Under the pieces are notes generated by a model, which saw only the letters and a list, made by a program, of their open reading frames with translations, made no database searches and was not told the origin of the DNA. The translations under genes and the position numbers were made by a program. DNA of 64,000 nucleotides. It comes from Agapanthus africanus (lineage: Eukaryota > Streptophyta > Magnoliopsida > Asparagales > Amaryllidaceae). This document shows positions 20,669 through 32,340 of this stretch, piece by piece. The stretch lies in assembly GCA_030015575.1 (NCBI GenBank), contig CM057337.1, positions 296,756,044-296,820,043 of the forward strand. The letters are read 5' to 3'. The stretch's first letter is position 1, and each line of letters starts with the position of its first letter.

Positions 20669-22896
20669 TGTAAGTGCACGGCGGCGCCCCGGCCGTCAAT
20701 CCGACGGCCAAATGCGGAAGCGGTGATAAACTTTAATTTTGCGAACTTAGCAAACCGGCACCACCGCGCACTAAACCCCGGATCGGGCCATTAAACTAGT
20801 TCTAGCTAACTACAAGATGGGAAGAGATATATACCGAGTGATCCGAGTCCTCCGGTCTTCTCGTCGTCGTCCCGATCTCCCGCGGAAAGTCCGGTCTCCA
20901 TCTCCTCGCCGGAAGGGCACCACGTCGCCTGTATCTTTTACGGGCTCCCACCTCAATACCGAGGCAACTCGGGCGTGAAGTTGGCTGGCCGACGCGTCCA
21001 AGATTTGCTGTAGAAAGTGTAGTGTAGAGGCTATGTCTCATTTGGGGTTTTGTTGCCATTTGAAAATGATGGAGGAAACAAGATACGGAAAAATGGTGCT
21101 TGCATTTTTCCTAACATGAAATGAGATCAAGAAAAATCCCACAAGCTCAAAATGAAACTCTCTCATATTTTTCTCACAAGTGTAGCCCCTTCTCATCAAG
21201 TGAGAATGGTGGAGGAATGATATATCAAAACTAACAAGAAGGGAGGTGAGTGTAGGAAAAGGTGGAGGGTGACCCCTTCCTTCAAGGTAAACCTCAAATC
21301 AAACCCTTAATCAACCCATATCCTATCAAATCTCATAAAAGCAAAAACCATCATGAAAAAACAAAGATGCTTATCCTATCATAATGAATACATTTGCAAG
21401 AAACCCCCTCCACAAATGTTATTTGCACAATTGCAAATAACCCCCTCCATCGGAAAAGTCCGGCCGGGAAAGAACAAAGGAAAACCGGCCGGAACGGAAT
21501 GCAAACTGGCAACTCCAGAAAACTGGTCCCGTAATTAATTACAGGAAAACCCCGCTACTGCATATACATGCCCGCATTTGTATTCCGACCGGATACAAAT
21601 GCAATGAGACAAAATCTACACTGTACTATACTAGGATCCGGCTTAAACCAAAGCCGGCTAGTAATATCCGTCCGATCCTGATCCGTGCAATACCGCACGT
21701 ATCTGATCGAACCCTGCCATATATCTATACGGCCTCTAATACAAACCGTCCGATCCTGATCCGTGCAATACCGCACGTATCTGATCGGACCCTGCCATAT
21801 CTCCATACGGCCTCTACAGCGTTTCGCCCGAAAGCCTGAGTAACTGAAAGTGTGGTGGACTCTAACGACTCGTCAATACTATGGCTGTGGATTTAACCAC
21901 TAGCACGTCAGAGGTATAAGCCAATACGTAACGGGCCACCAGCTATTGACCAAAAGGGACGTCGATGAGCGAACTCATCCTGACACCCTACTGAGCCTGT
22001 CAGTGACAATATCCGCACAGTCCGGTCCGTTCGTCTATGAGCATCGCATGGCGGGCCTAGGGGGTTGGTAAAAGTCAGTCCCCCAAAAGCGGTACAAGTC
22101 GTGTCGGAGTGTAGCCCAGAACACCCTGAGATACTACTGGAATACCTACCAGTAAATCTCCTGCCTTGGCCAAGGACTTCGTGTAATGGCTCTCCTAGAC
22201 ACAGCGCGACCTCACCCCCAATACCGGGAGAGACGAACCCCTGAAGATCCGCTCACTGCCTCCATGTGGCTCGGGACTGTACCCAACTAAAACCTGTTTG
22301 CACGACTCCTTTGAGCCGTGGTAGGGTAATAATCAAAGCACAGTGGGAACTCGCGCGAGACAAATGACGATCTCAGGTCGATGAACTAACCTGTACACAT
22401 GTCACTAGGGAACTGCTATCTGACGTCAGGTATAAGACCAACTAGCATGTTCCCGACGAGTCCTATCCGGTGTACTCATAACCCAATGAGCACCTGTATA
22501 CATCTTAGGTGAACCAACTGACACCAGTGGCTTGTGAGACCGGCCACCGCCCCTCGTCGGGATCTCGACTGTATACACTAGTCTACTCTGGAGAAATGAT
22601 GCCCTGTCTCGAATCTCCCACGACTAGGGACCTTTTAAGGATGTGCTTATAGACCCCAGCTCCCACTTATATGATCGCCCTCATACTGCTGGTGGTCAAG
22701 CAAGAATCCTAGGGGCTCTACCAACGTGTAATAGTGACTTGTAAGGTCACCTAAAGCAGTACACGATGATAAAGATAAACCAGATAGCATACTATCATCT
22801 CGAGCAAGACTGTCCTACCGGGATAGGTCCTCCCTCAATCATTGCAATCACGTGCCTGTGATCCAATAATTGACTCTGAGGGCACTATCTCCAACA
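20669..22896 (-). repeat. 3' LTR of element A2
   Basis: The plus view runs from TGTAAGTGCACGG to CTATCTCCAACA. It contains the 78-bp tandem duplication (GGCCGTAT blocks near 21735 and 21813, reverse) and a bulged version of the GCATTTGTAT hairpin at 21574-21602. There is no credible gene. Confidence 0.93.
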
Positions 22897-22907
22897 ATCT
22901 CCTACTT
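22897..22907 (-). other. Polypurine tract of A2
   Basis: The minus strand reads AAGTAGGAGAT next to the 3' LTR, one base different from the AAGTGGGAGAT of A3, B1 and B2. Confidence 0.82.
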
Positions 22908-25900
22908 GCACTCAAGGCTAATTATTGCGATGTCGCATACTCACAGCCCGTGTGATACTGAACACCCAACTCCTCTACTAGTCAGTCTCACAAAGCCTGT
23001 TTGGAAGACTACTGCGTTCGAGGAATAGCCTCAGTGAGTGGATCCGCTCAGATGTTTCTTTCTATGTCTCTCTATATCTCAAGTTCGCGGAGAAAACCAT
23101 CTCCCGAAATGATCAATACCTGTCTTAGAATGTCTGGATGTCTGATGGGACCTAGCTCATAAATGAACTCCAAATCCAAACTTCTTAGACTGTACCGTCA
23201 ACTGAACTTAATCAGTATCCTGCGCCATGCCTCCCTAAGTATCTGCCTGGATCACCTGTCCAGAATACTGCCCCTCTTCAGAAAGAAAACTATAACTCTG
23301 ACAACCTCCTTGTCGTCCATGTCACCTTGAAAGCCTGGAATGATAACTGTCTCCCAAATGAGGCTGTCGTTATCATATCCCTAGAACATCCACTTATGTT
23401 CTAAAACTGCTTCCGACTGTTTCTCCAGGATTGGATCAATGTCAACTTATTGCATCTAGTGCAAGAACAACATCTGGTGTCGTACTTGACATCTCATGAT
23501 TGACTCAATTGCCTAAGCAAGTGATCTGCCAATCATGCACATCCCTCTCTACTTTAGTCTATAAGACACCTTTAGAGAGGGTGACTCCATCACCTGCAGG
23601 TACACTACCGTGCCAGGAGTCGTCCATTCTAAATATTCTTAGAATGCTGTCAATGTACCCTGATTGGGAAACCACCCAAATCTAGATCTAAAACCATAGA
23701 TCTAGTAACCAGTATGTCTGATACAAAATCCATTTCCTTTGTGAAGAAACCACTGTGTGACGACCAAAGTATAACCGATCGTAGTATAGGAATATCACTT
23801 CCTACTTTGTGTATATCATCCAAAACCCGGATATCACACCCTACTACCTACTCAACAGATCCATCCCCTATTCTGATGAAGTCAAACCTATGACTGTCAC
23901 ATCAGAAATAGATGATCTATCTCCGCTACATCTGCTTTAGTCTATAAATAGACATAAGCCTGATGTCCACCAATGCTTCCGCTTCTCCTACTGACTACGA
24001 CAACCTTCTGGCAGAGTCATATAGATGTGCACTTCTAAAGCTAGTTTAGAACGATGCTATACTCATACTCCTGCCGGGTCTCGCAGCCTGGAACAACAAC
24101 AATGGCAAGTGTGGGTAAATAAGAACTTCCCTGTCACCGTCCTTGAGGCTACCGGAGTACCTCTCGGGTGTCTGAAGTTACCCACCGTATCTGCGGAGTG
24201 GCCAATAGAATGTCAAAACAGATTGAATCTTTAGGTTCCTTATCAAATCTTCAGTAATCGTTTGCGGTTCTGGAATCACTTCCAGTTCTACCATACTCCC
24301 ACTACTGCTTTTGAAAAAATCCATTTTTATTAAAACTGTGGCGAGTCCAGAACAATATTACTATTGATCTCCCAGATGGTAGAAAGTCAACCCTCATCAT
24401 AGCCTGGGTCAACCCACAAACAGCCATTACAGAAACGTGCCTTGAGTTGTCCAGTGTCTGGTTTTAATCCTAAGCCGGAAAACTTCCCGTACCTTAACAT
24501 CGTTAAGATATGAACTGTTCTATATTCAATATAGTACCAGAGGCACTGATTTAATTTAACCAGATTCAAATCATGCAGCTGTCTCCAGTGCATGTCAACT
24601 AAATGGAAAAAGGCTGATCAGCGTTACTCAACTTAGGAATGCTTCCAATTATAAGTAACCTGAAAGAGAAGCAATTTCTCTTTATCATTAATATCAACTG
24701 AATACCATACACAAGTATCTACATCTTCGATCACTTTGAAGAATCCCGATACTTGCTACACCTGGTTCTCTACTCTATTCAAATACCTATAACTCCTCAA
24801 AACTTAGACCCTGTTTTTCTACGAAACACATGTCTAAGAACTAGAGAAGTTAAAAGTAAACAGAATATAGTATGAGGATCAACCCCTCTGTCCTAATGGA
24901 CACTGGACAACATACAATACTCTGTATAAGTCCGCTGAGTTTAACAACTCTTTCACTGTGTGTCGTAGGTTGAAAACTGTACTTATGGTTAAGAAGAATT
25001 ACACCGCTGTTTAATGCTTCTTACATAACCATCCACTGATATAGGTAAATGTCATCGACATAATATCAAAAGGTATATCTCACTCTATGAAAATAGACGT
25101 ACAGATATATCAATTTGAAATTGGTGCATAACAGCGGATATTCAAAACCAAATATTTGCCGACCGGCAAACAACCTAGGTGACTTCCTCAAATATCACCG
25201 ATTACAACGAATCCCGATATAATGAGGACGATCACCCTATTCCCAATGACTTACTCCCACTCATCATCTGTAAAACCATACAGATGTGAGAATCAAACTT
25301 GGTAAATACATACCCTAGAGCAAGTGTCTAATCAGGAAATCAGTTTTCTTTTAACAGTACACAGTTGAACTGAAACATTGAAATATTTCGATGGGGTATC
25401 CTGGTATTCCTAGTAATGCCTCTTCCATTATCCAGATTCACAACTGTAACCGTGTATTTCTTTGCCACCTCTCCAAATCCCTTTATATGTCTTTAGTCAT
25501 TACCTTCTGCACACCCCTTTAGGCCAATTGGTTTTCTTCCTTCCCTACCGTTCGGCACCAGCCTATGGTTTGGAAGAAGACTATCCAATAAGCATAATAG
25601 GTGTACTGTCCTAGTCCTAGGAGCACTCGCAATGCGAGAGAAGGTGAAGATAAAAGACAACCGAATAAACCTTATTCCTATTTCTCCTGGACCAGAATCC
25701 ATCCCCGAACTGGAACAAGTTCCTTTCGAGTTCGTATATAACTATACGATGGATTATCCAATAAACTGTGGATCTTCATAGTGATACGGAGTGTCCTGGA
25801 GAAATACAAAGGTGATTTAGGATTGGCGAAGAAATACTTGGTTTGGTCGTGAATATCAGTCACAATTTACTTTGCTCTCTTACTAATCCCTTGCTTTGTC

Positions 25901-26325
25901 TTAATCTTAATACCTTCTGCACACCGTTTAGGCTAATTGGTTTTCTTCATTCCCTACCGGTCGGCACCAGCTTAAGGTTTGGAAGAAGACTATCCAATTT
26001 GCATAATAAGTGTACTATCTCCTAAACCAAGGAGTACTCACAACTTGAGAGAAGGTAAAAGGGAAAAGACAACTGAATAGTCCTATTCGTTTTCTCCAGA
26101 ACCGGAAACCATCCTCGAATTCCTTCGAGTTCGTATCTAACCATTCGATGGTTTTGTCCAATGGAAGTGGACGTTCGCAGTAATACGGGGTGTCCTGGAG
26201 AAAAGGGTAAAAGTAGGAGTGGCAATGAGGTCTGCAACTCTGACAATCCAAAAGCCAGTGTTTAAGAAGGTTCGGTCAACTTGGTCACTGAGTCATAGTC
26301 TAGGGTCGGGTCAATGGTCGCTGCC
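22908..26325 (-). pseudogene. A2 decayed copia pol
   Basis: A degenerate copy of protease, integrase, RT and RNase H with many stops and frameshifts. It aligns along its length with A3 32341-35755 in reverse. Short recognisable words survive near the 3' end where RNase H should finish. The pattern of decay is largely shared with A3, so the ancestor of both was already dead. Confidence 0.7.
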
Positions 26326-27818
26326 AAAGAGAGAGAGAAAAGAAACACTCAGCGTGCACTCTAACCTAGATCAGAATGGTTACCAATTTATCTAATCTGG
26401 AAACCTCCCACTGTACCTCAAATTCTCCTCCAAACCTGAAAGAAGAATTAGTCGGGGTCACCCGAGGAGTAAACTAACTCATCAGTGGGAATCGGGATCC
26501 AACTCTCATCGCATGATAAAGTGACGGAATCCGCTCACGTTATCACACTCCAGAAGGTATGCGCATATGTGGCAAGTTTCAGTTCTTTTGAAACTCCCGA
26601 TGAGATTTTTACCCCATGCTCTTATGACCTTGACTTTGGCCAACATATCATAAGTCACATGTCAAGTTCTACCCGTCATTTTCCAGGTTAATTTGAACCC
26701 ACCCGTACCTACCCTTGACTTTGGCCAAAATGGCAGTACGGCTGTCCCAAACCAACGCATCTATCTATGCTGCATATGAATACCCAACAGCTACCAAACA
26801 CTGTGCCTTGACTTTGGCCAACATACACAGCTTGAAAACTATTGACTATCCATATGAAACGACGGAGGGCTATGAATGGTTTCTGGCGAAAACCTTTAAC
26901 GTAATGAACTTGATATCGTTGAAGGAACGAATAACTTTTTAGAAAATATAGTGACGAAAACCTTTACTAAAGAGGTCACTCCCGGTGAAGGGATATCGGC
27001 TCTTTCCCCGTAGAATGGGGTGCAGGATATTCCAAATGAATACCACGATGCAAAGCAAAAGTAATCGGCTATAGTGAAGTTAATGCCCTGACGCAAACTT
27101 CTGTCCAAGGGGTCACTCCCGGTGAAGGGATCTCGGCCCTTGCCTCGTCGACTGAGGAGCAGGATATTCCAAATGAATACCACGATGCAAAACAAAAGTG
27201 AACGTCCTTGCAATAACAGCTTTTTGAAAAGTGTTCCAACAACATCAGATTAGGTTTGTTTAACTTGCATTGATCCGAATCAACGCAGTCCCATCAATTG
27301 ATCACACCACAAAGAACGAAAATATACTGATGTACGTATATGCCATCCGCATTCGCCACTGGGTCCCGTCATTACCCGTTAGGTTAGCTAACTAACGACA
27401 GAGCGGGGACTGGACTAGCGCGGATGTAAAACATATACAACATCTACTAATATATTATATTCGCTCAAGGCATGATAAAAATGCAACATCACAGAAATGT
27501 ACAGCATCACAGAACAATACAGATATCTGGGATCCCCGGGTTTCACAGAGCCACTACTGAAACCCGACGTTCCCCTGGTCGTGTGGATAGCCTGTGCAAT
27601 GAAATCCTAGACCCCTACGGGCGCGGCAAGTTACCCGCCAAAACCTGAAGCGAGGAAGCCCCCTTCAGCACCGTGAATGGACCACCCAGCACTTCACGGA
27701 ATCCGGCAACTTGGGCACCCCTCCTGGGTCAACCTGTACCCCCTACGAGTGCGGCGAATAGCCTGCCAATCCTAGAGTGAAGCCCCCTCCGTCTCAATGC
27801 CATGAGATGCGGGCTTGT
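26326..27818 (-). other. A2 leader, pol-proximal segment
   Basis: Non-coding leader homologous to the other A elements. It holds the pyrimidine tract before pol (near 26320-26345), the three hairpins at 26630-26821 and the duplicated CTCACTCCCGGTGAAGGG-type block (near 26976 and 27112). It ends with the CTTGT target duplication of A3 (27814-27818). Confidence 0.8.
26630..26821 (-). other. Three spaced TTGGC-GTCAA hairpins in the A2 leader
   Basis: On the minus strand TTGGC, a 4-base loop and GTCAA occur at 26630-26643, 26715-26728 and 26808-26821, spaced 85 and 93 bp. As RNA the stem keeps a G-U wobble where A1 and B1 have a Watson-Crick pair. Confidence 0.7.
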
Positions 27819-30044
27819 TGTTGGAGATAGTGCCCTCAGAGTCAATTATTAGGTCACAGGTACGTGATTGCAATGATTGATGGAGGACCTATCCCGGTAG
27901 GACAGTCTTACTCGAGATGATAGTATGCTATCTGGTTTACCTTTATCATCGTGTACTGTTTTAAGTGACCTGACACGTCGCTATTACACGTTGATAGAGC
28001 CCCTAGGATTCTTGCTTGACCACCAGCAGTATGAGGGCGATCATATAAGTGGGAGCTGGGGGTCTATAAGCATATCCTTAAAAGGTCCCTAGTCGTGAGA
28101 GTTTCGAGATAGGGCATCGATTCTCCATAGTAGACTAGTGTATACAGTCGAGACCCCGACGAGGGGCGGTGGCCGGTCTCACAAGCCACTGGTGTCAGTT
28201 GGATCACCTAAAATGTATACAGGTGCTCATTGGGTTATGAGTACACCGGACAGGACTCGCCGGGAACATGCTAGTTGGTCATATACCAGACGTCAGATGG
28301 CAGTTCCCTGGTGACATGTGTGCAGGTTAGTTCATCGACCTGGGGATCGTCATTTGTCTGGTGTGAGTTCCCACTGTACTTTGATTACTACCCTACCACG
28401 GCTCAAAGGAGTCGTGCAAACAGGTTTTAGTTGGCTACAGTCCCGAGCCACATGGAGGCAGTGAGCGTATCATCAGGGGTTCGTCTCTCCCGGTATTGGG
28501 GGTGAGGTCGTGCTGTGTCTAGGAGAGCCATTACACGAAGCCCTCGGCCGAGGCAAGGAGATTTACTGGTGGGTATTCCAGTAGTATCTCAGGGTGTTCT
28601 GGGCTACACTCCGACACGACTTGTACCGCTTTTGGGGGTCTGACTTTTACCAACCCCCTAGGCCCGCCATGCGATGCTCATAGACGAACGGACCGGACTG
28701 TACGGATATTGTCACTGACAGGCTCAGTAGGGAGTCAGGCTGAGTTCGCTCACAGACGTCCCTTTTAGTCAGTACCTGGTAGCCCGTTACGTATTGGCTT
28801 ATACCTCTGACGTGCTAGTGGTTAAATCCACAACCAAGGTGTTGACGAGTCTTTAGAGTCCCCCACATTCAGTTACTCGGCTTTCGGGCGAAAGGTTGTA
28901 GAGGCCGTATGGAGATATGGCAAGGTCCGATTAGATACGTGCGGTATTGCACGGATCAGGATCGGACAGTTTGTACTATAGGCCGTATGGATATATGGCA
29001 GGGTTCGATCAGATACGTGCGGCATTGCACGGATCAGGATCGAACGGATATTACTAGCCGGTTTTGGTATAAGCCGGATCCTAGTATAGTACAGTGTAGA
29101 CTTTGTCTCATTGCATTTGTATTTCGGTCGAAATACAAATGCGGGTGTGTATGCACAGTATCGGGGTTTTCCTGTAATTTATTACGGGACCAGTTTTCTG
29201 GAGTTGCCAGTTTGCTTTCCGTTTCGGCCGATTTCATTTGTATCGTTCATTGGCCGAAGATTGGTGGAGGAGGGCTTATTTGCATTGTTGCAAATAAGTA
29301 TTTGTGGAGGGGGTCTTTGCTTATTGGTTGGATCATGATGGTTGCTCCATTGACCTTGACTTCTTGACTTCTTCATGATGGCTTGACCATTTGGAGTCAT
29401 CATGGTTGCTTTGGAGTGTTTGTTTTTGTTTGTGATGATATTGTTTTGATCATCACTCATTATTCTTCCTTCCATGATAGCTCACCCACTCCCTTGTCTT
29501 TCATTTGACTTCACTCCATTCCCACCTACCACCATCATGCTTGGCCGGCCACTAGTGAGGGTGGGGGCTTTTCTTTTGGTAGTGAGAAAATTGTCACATT
29601 CATTCTTTGCATGATACATTTTTTCCTCACCTCTCTCCAAGTTCTTTTTCCTCCACCACAAAGGCATCTCCATGAACCCCAAATGAGACTTGAGGACTAC
29701 ATATTCTACAGCGAACCTTGGGCACGTCGAGTAGCCGGCTTCGTGCCCGAGTTGCCTCGGCATTGAGGTGGGAGCCCGTAAAAGAAGTAGGCGATGTGGT
29801 GCGCTTCCGGCGACGAGGAGGAGACGGGACATTCCGCAGGAGATCGGGACGATGACGAGAAGACCGGAGGACTTGGATCGTCGGTATATCTCTATTCCCT
29901 TTCTTGTAGTTAGCTAGGACTAATTAATGGTTCGATCCGGGTATTAGTGCGCGGCGGTTTGCCAGTTCAAGAAAATTTAAAGTTTATCACCGCTTCCGCA
30001 TTTGGCCGTCGGATTGACGGCCGGGGCGCCGCCGTGCACTTACA
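27819..30044 (+). repeat. 5' LTR of element A3
   Basis: TGTTGGAG...CTTACA. It contains a 78-bp tandem duplication (GGCCGTAT at 28903 and 28981) and a perfect 14-bp inverted repeat at 29113-29142. ORFs of 152, 116 and 97 codons occur here, but they are repeated in the 3' LTR and resemble no known family, so I do not call them genes. Confidence 0.95.
29113..29142 (+). other. Perfect 14-bp hairpin in the A3 5' LTR
   Basis: Arms GCATTTGTATTTCG and CGAAATACAAATGC flank a 2-base loop. The copy in the 3' LTR is at 37061-37090. A1 and A2 keep the pairing with different bases. Confidence 0.8.
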
Positions 30045-30045
30045 G

Positions 30046-30058
30046 TGGTATCAGAGCC
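30046..30058 (+). other. Primer-binding site of A3 (initiator tRNA-Met)
   Basis: TGGTATCAGAGCC, one base after the LTR end. Confidence 0.92.
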
Positions 30059-30260
30059 TCGCCATTAACTTAGTCTAGCTTTCCTTAATGTGTTTTACAA
30101 TTCCGATCGAAGATAGTTCCGAAAACCCAATATCACCCACGACAGTTTTCTGTTGTTTTTTTCCAGTCTCGAAAAATTTTTCAGGTTGTATAAAAGTACT
30201 GTGCAGGAAGTTATAAGGATTCTGGAAAAATTCGGGTCATTGATCCATCAAGGGGAGCGC

Positions 30261-30297
30261 GGAACCGCGGCCAAAACCCACCTTGGGCCGCGGTTCC
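30261..30297 (+). other. Perfect GC-rich hairpin downstream of the A3 primer site
   Basis: Arms GGAACCGCGGCC (30261-30272) and GGCCGCGGTTCC (30286-30297) are perfectly complementary around a 13-base loop. Confidence 0.75.
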
Positions 30298-31842
30298 GCC
30301 GCAGTATGTAAAGATCAATGGGCCAAATTTCTCCTGTGGGCTTCTGGGGTGATTTTAGGGGTTTTGGAATAATAACATTGGGCCCAGAATTTCCTGATCT
30401 GCTACAGTAGTACTTGGGGGCCACTTATTATAATTTTGATTGATCGGATATTTTAAACACATTATTTCACAGTATTTACATTATATCTGCGACCGTGAAT
30501 GTCACTTGATCGGTAAATCCGGTCTAACTGCTATAGCCCGGTTAGACGGATTTGCGAACGTGACTTTCACGTTGATGTTTTGTTTTTGCTGTGATGTTGC
30601 GGATCGGTCGTGGGGGATAGCCTGGATGCAATGCTAGTACAGTTGTGGTTGTATTATGTACATTTGATATTGCGGGGCGAGCGTCCGACATGTGGACTGC
30701 CGTCACTTCCTGTTTGTATTATTATTTTGGGGCACGGCCAGGTTGCGGTCGATGTACCCGTTGTATGTATATTTTACTTTCTGTACTAGGGTTACCCCGT
30801 GGAGGGGTGCACGGATAGCCGGGTTCTAGAGGGCAACAAGCCTGCATCTCATGGCATTGGGACGGAGGGGGCTTCACTCTAGGATTGGCGGGATATTCGC
30901 CGCACTCGTAGGGGGTACAGGTTGACCCAGGAGGGGTGCCCAAGTTACCGGATTCCGTGAAGTGCTGGGTGGTCCATTCACGGCGCTGAAGGGGGCTGCC
31001 TCGCTTCAGGTTTTGGCGGGTAACTTGCCGCGCCCGTAGGGGTCGAGGATTTCATTGCACAGGCTATCCACACGACCAGGGGAACGTCGGGTTTCAGCGG
31101 CTCTGTGAAACCCGGGGATCCCAGATATCTGTATTGTTTCTGTGATGCTGTACATTTCTGTGATGTTGCATTTTATTCACGCCTTGAGCGAATATAATAT
31201 ATTGGTATATATATTAGTAGATGTTGTATATGTTTTGCATCCGCGCTAGTCCAGTCCCAGCTCTTTCGTTAGTTAGCTAACCTAACGGGTAATGACGGGA
31301 CCCAGTGGCGAATGCGGATGGCATATACGTACATCAGTATATTTTCGTTCTTTGTGGTGTGATCAATTGATGGGACTGCGTTGATTCGGATCAATGCAAG
31401 TTAAAAACAAACCTAATCTGATGTTGTTGGAACACTTTTCAAAAAGCTGTTATTGCAAGGACGTTCACTTTTGTTTTGCATCGTGGTATTCTGTTGGAAT
31501 ATCCTGCTCCTCAGTCGACGAGGCAAGGGCCGAGATCCCTTCACCGGGAGTGACCCCTTGGACAGAAGTTTGCGTCAGGGCATTAACTTCACTATAGCCG
31601 ATTGCTTTTGCTTTGCACCGTGGTATTCAGTTGGAATATCCTGCACCCCATTCTACGGGAAAGAGCCGAGATCCCTTCACCGGGAGTGACCTCTTTAGCA
31701 ACGGTTTTCGTCACTATATTTTCAAAAAGCTATCCGTTCCTTCAACGATATCAAGTTCATTACGTTAAAGGTTTTCGCCAGAAACCATTCGTAGCCCTCC
31801 GTCGTTTCATATGGATAGTCAATAGTATTCAAGCTGTGTTTG

Positions 31843-32034
31843 TTGGCCATAGTCAAGGCACAGTGTTTGGTAGCTGTTGGGTGTTCATATGTAGCATAGA
31901 TAGATGCGTTGGTTTGGGACAGTCGTATAGCCTTGTTGGCCCTAGTCAAGGGCTTGTACGGGTGGGTTCAAATCAACCTGGACAATGACGGGTAGAACTT
32001 GACATGTGACTTATGATTTGTTGGCCTTAGTCAA
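31843..32034 (+). other. Three spaced TTGGC-GTCAA hairpins in the A3 leader
   Basis: Copies at 31843-31856, 31936-31949 and 32021-32034, spaced 93 and 85 bp. The same G-U wobble occurs as in A2, and the loop sequences differ (CATA, CCTA, CTTA). Confidence 0.7.
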
Positions 32035-32340
32035 GGTCATAAGAGCATGGGGTAAAAATCACATCGGGAGTTTCAAAAGAACTGAAACTTGCCAGATATG
32101 CGCATACCTTCTGGTGTGTGATGATGTGAGCGGATTCCTTCATGTTATCATGCGATGAGAGTTGGATCCCGATTCCCACTGATGAGTTAGTTTACTCCTC
32201 GGGTGACCCCGACTAATTCTTCTTTCAGGTTTGGAGGAGAATTTGAGGTACAGTGGGAGGTTTCCTGATTAGATAAATTGGTAACCATTCTGATCTAGGT
32301 TAGAGTGCACGCTGAGTGTTTCTTTTCTCTCTCTCTTTGG

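Larger units (their letters stand above)
30059..32340 (+). other. A3 non-coding leader
   Basis: 2.3 kb without a credible ORF in the place of gag. Modules in order: a GC-rich hairpin (30261-30297), GCGGG-rich short repeats (30780-31060), a CGTTAG...CTAACG inverted repeat (about 31268-31288), the duplicated block with GAGATCCCTTCACC (31532 and 31668), three hairpins (31843-32034) and a pyrimidine tract ending in CAG at 32341-32343. The uninterrupted state makes A3 the reference for A1 and A2. Confidence 0.85.

Noticed and set aside
28909..29475. 152- and 97-codon ORFs in the A3 5' LTR, identical in the 3' LTR at 36857-37423
   Set aside because: They lie wholly inside LTRs, are disrupted in A1 and A2, and match no known protein family that I can recognise.
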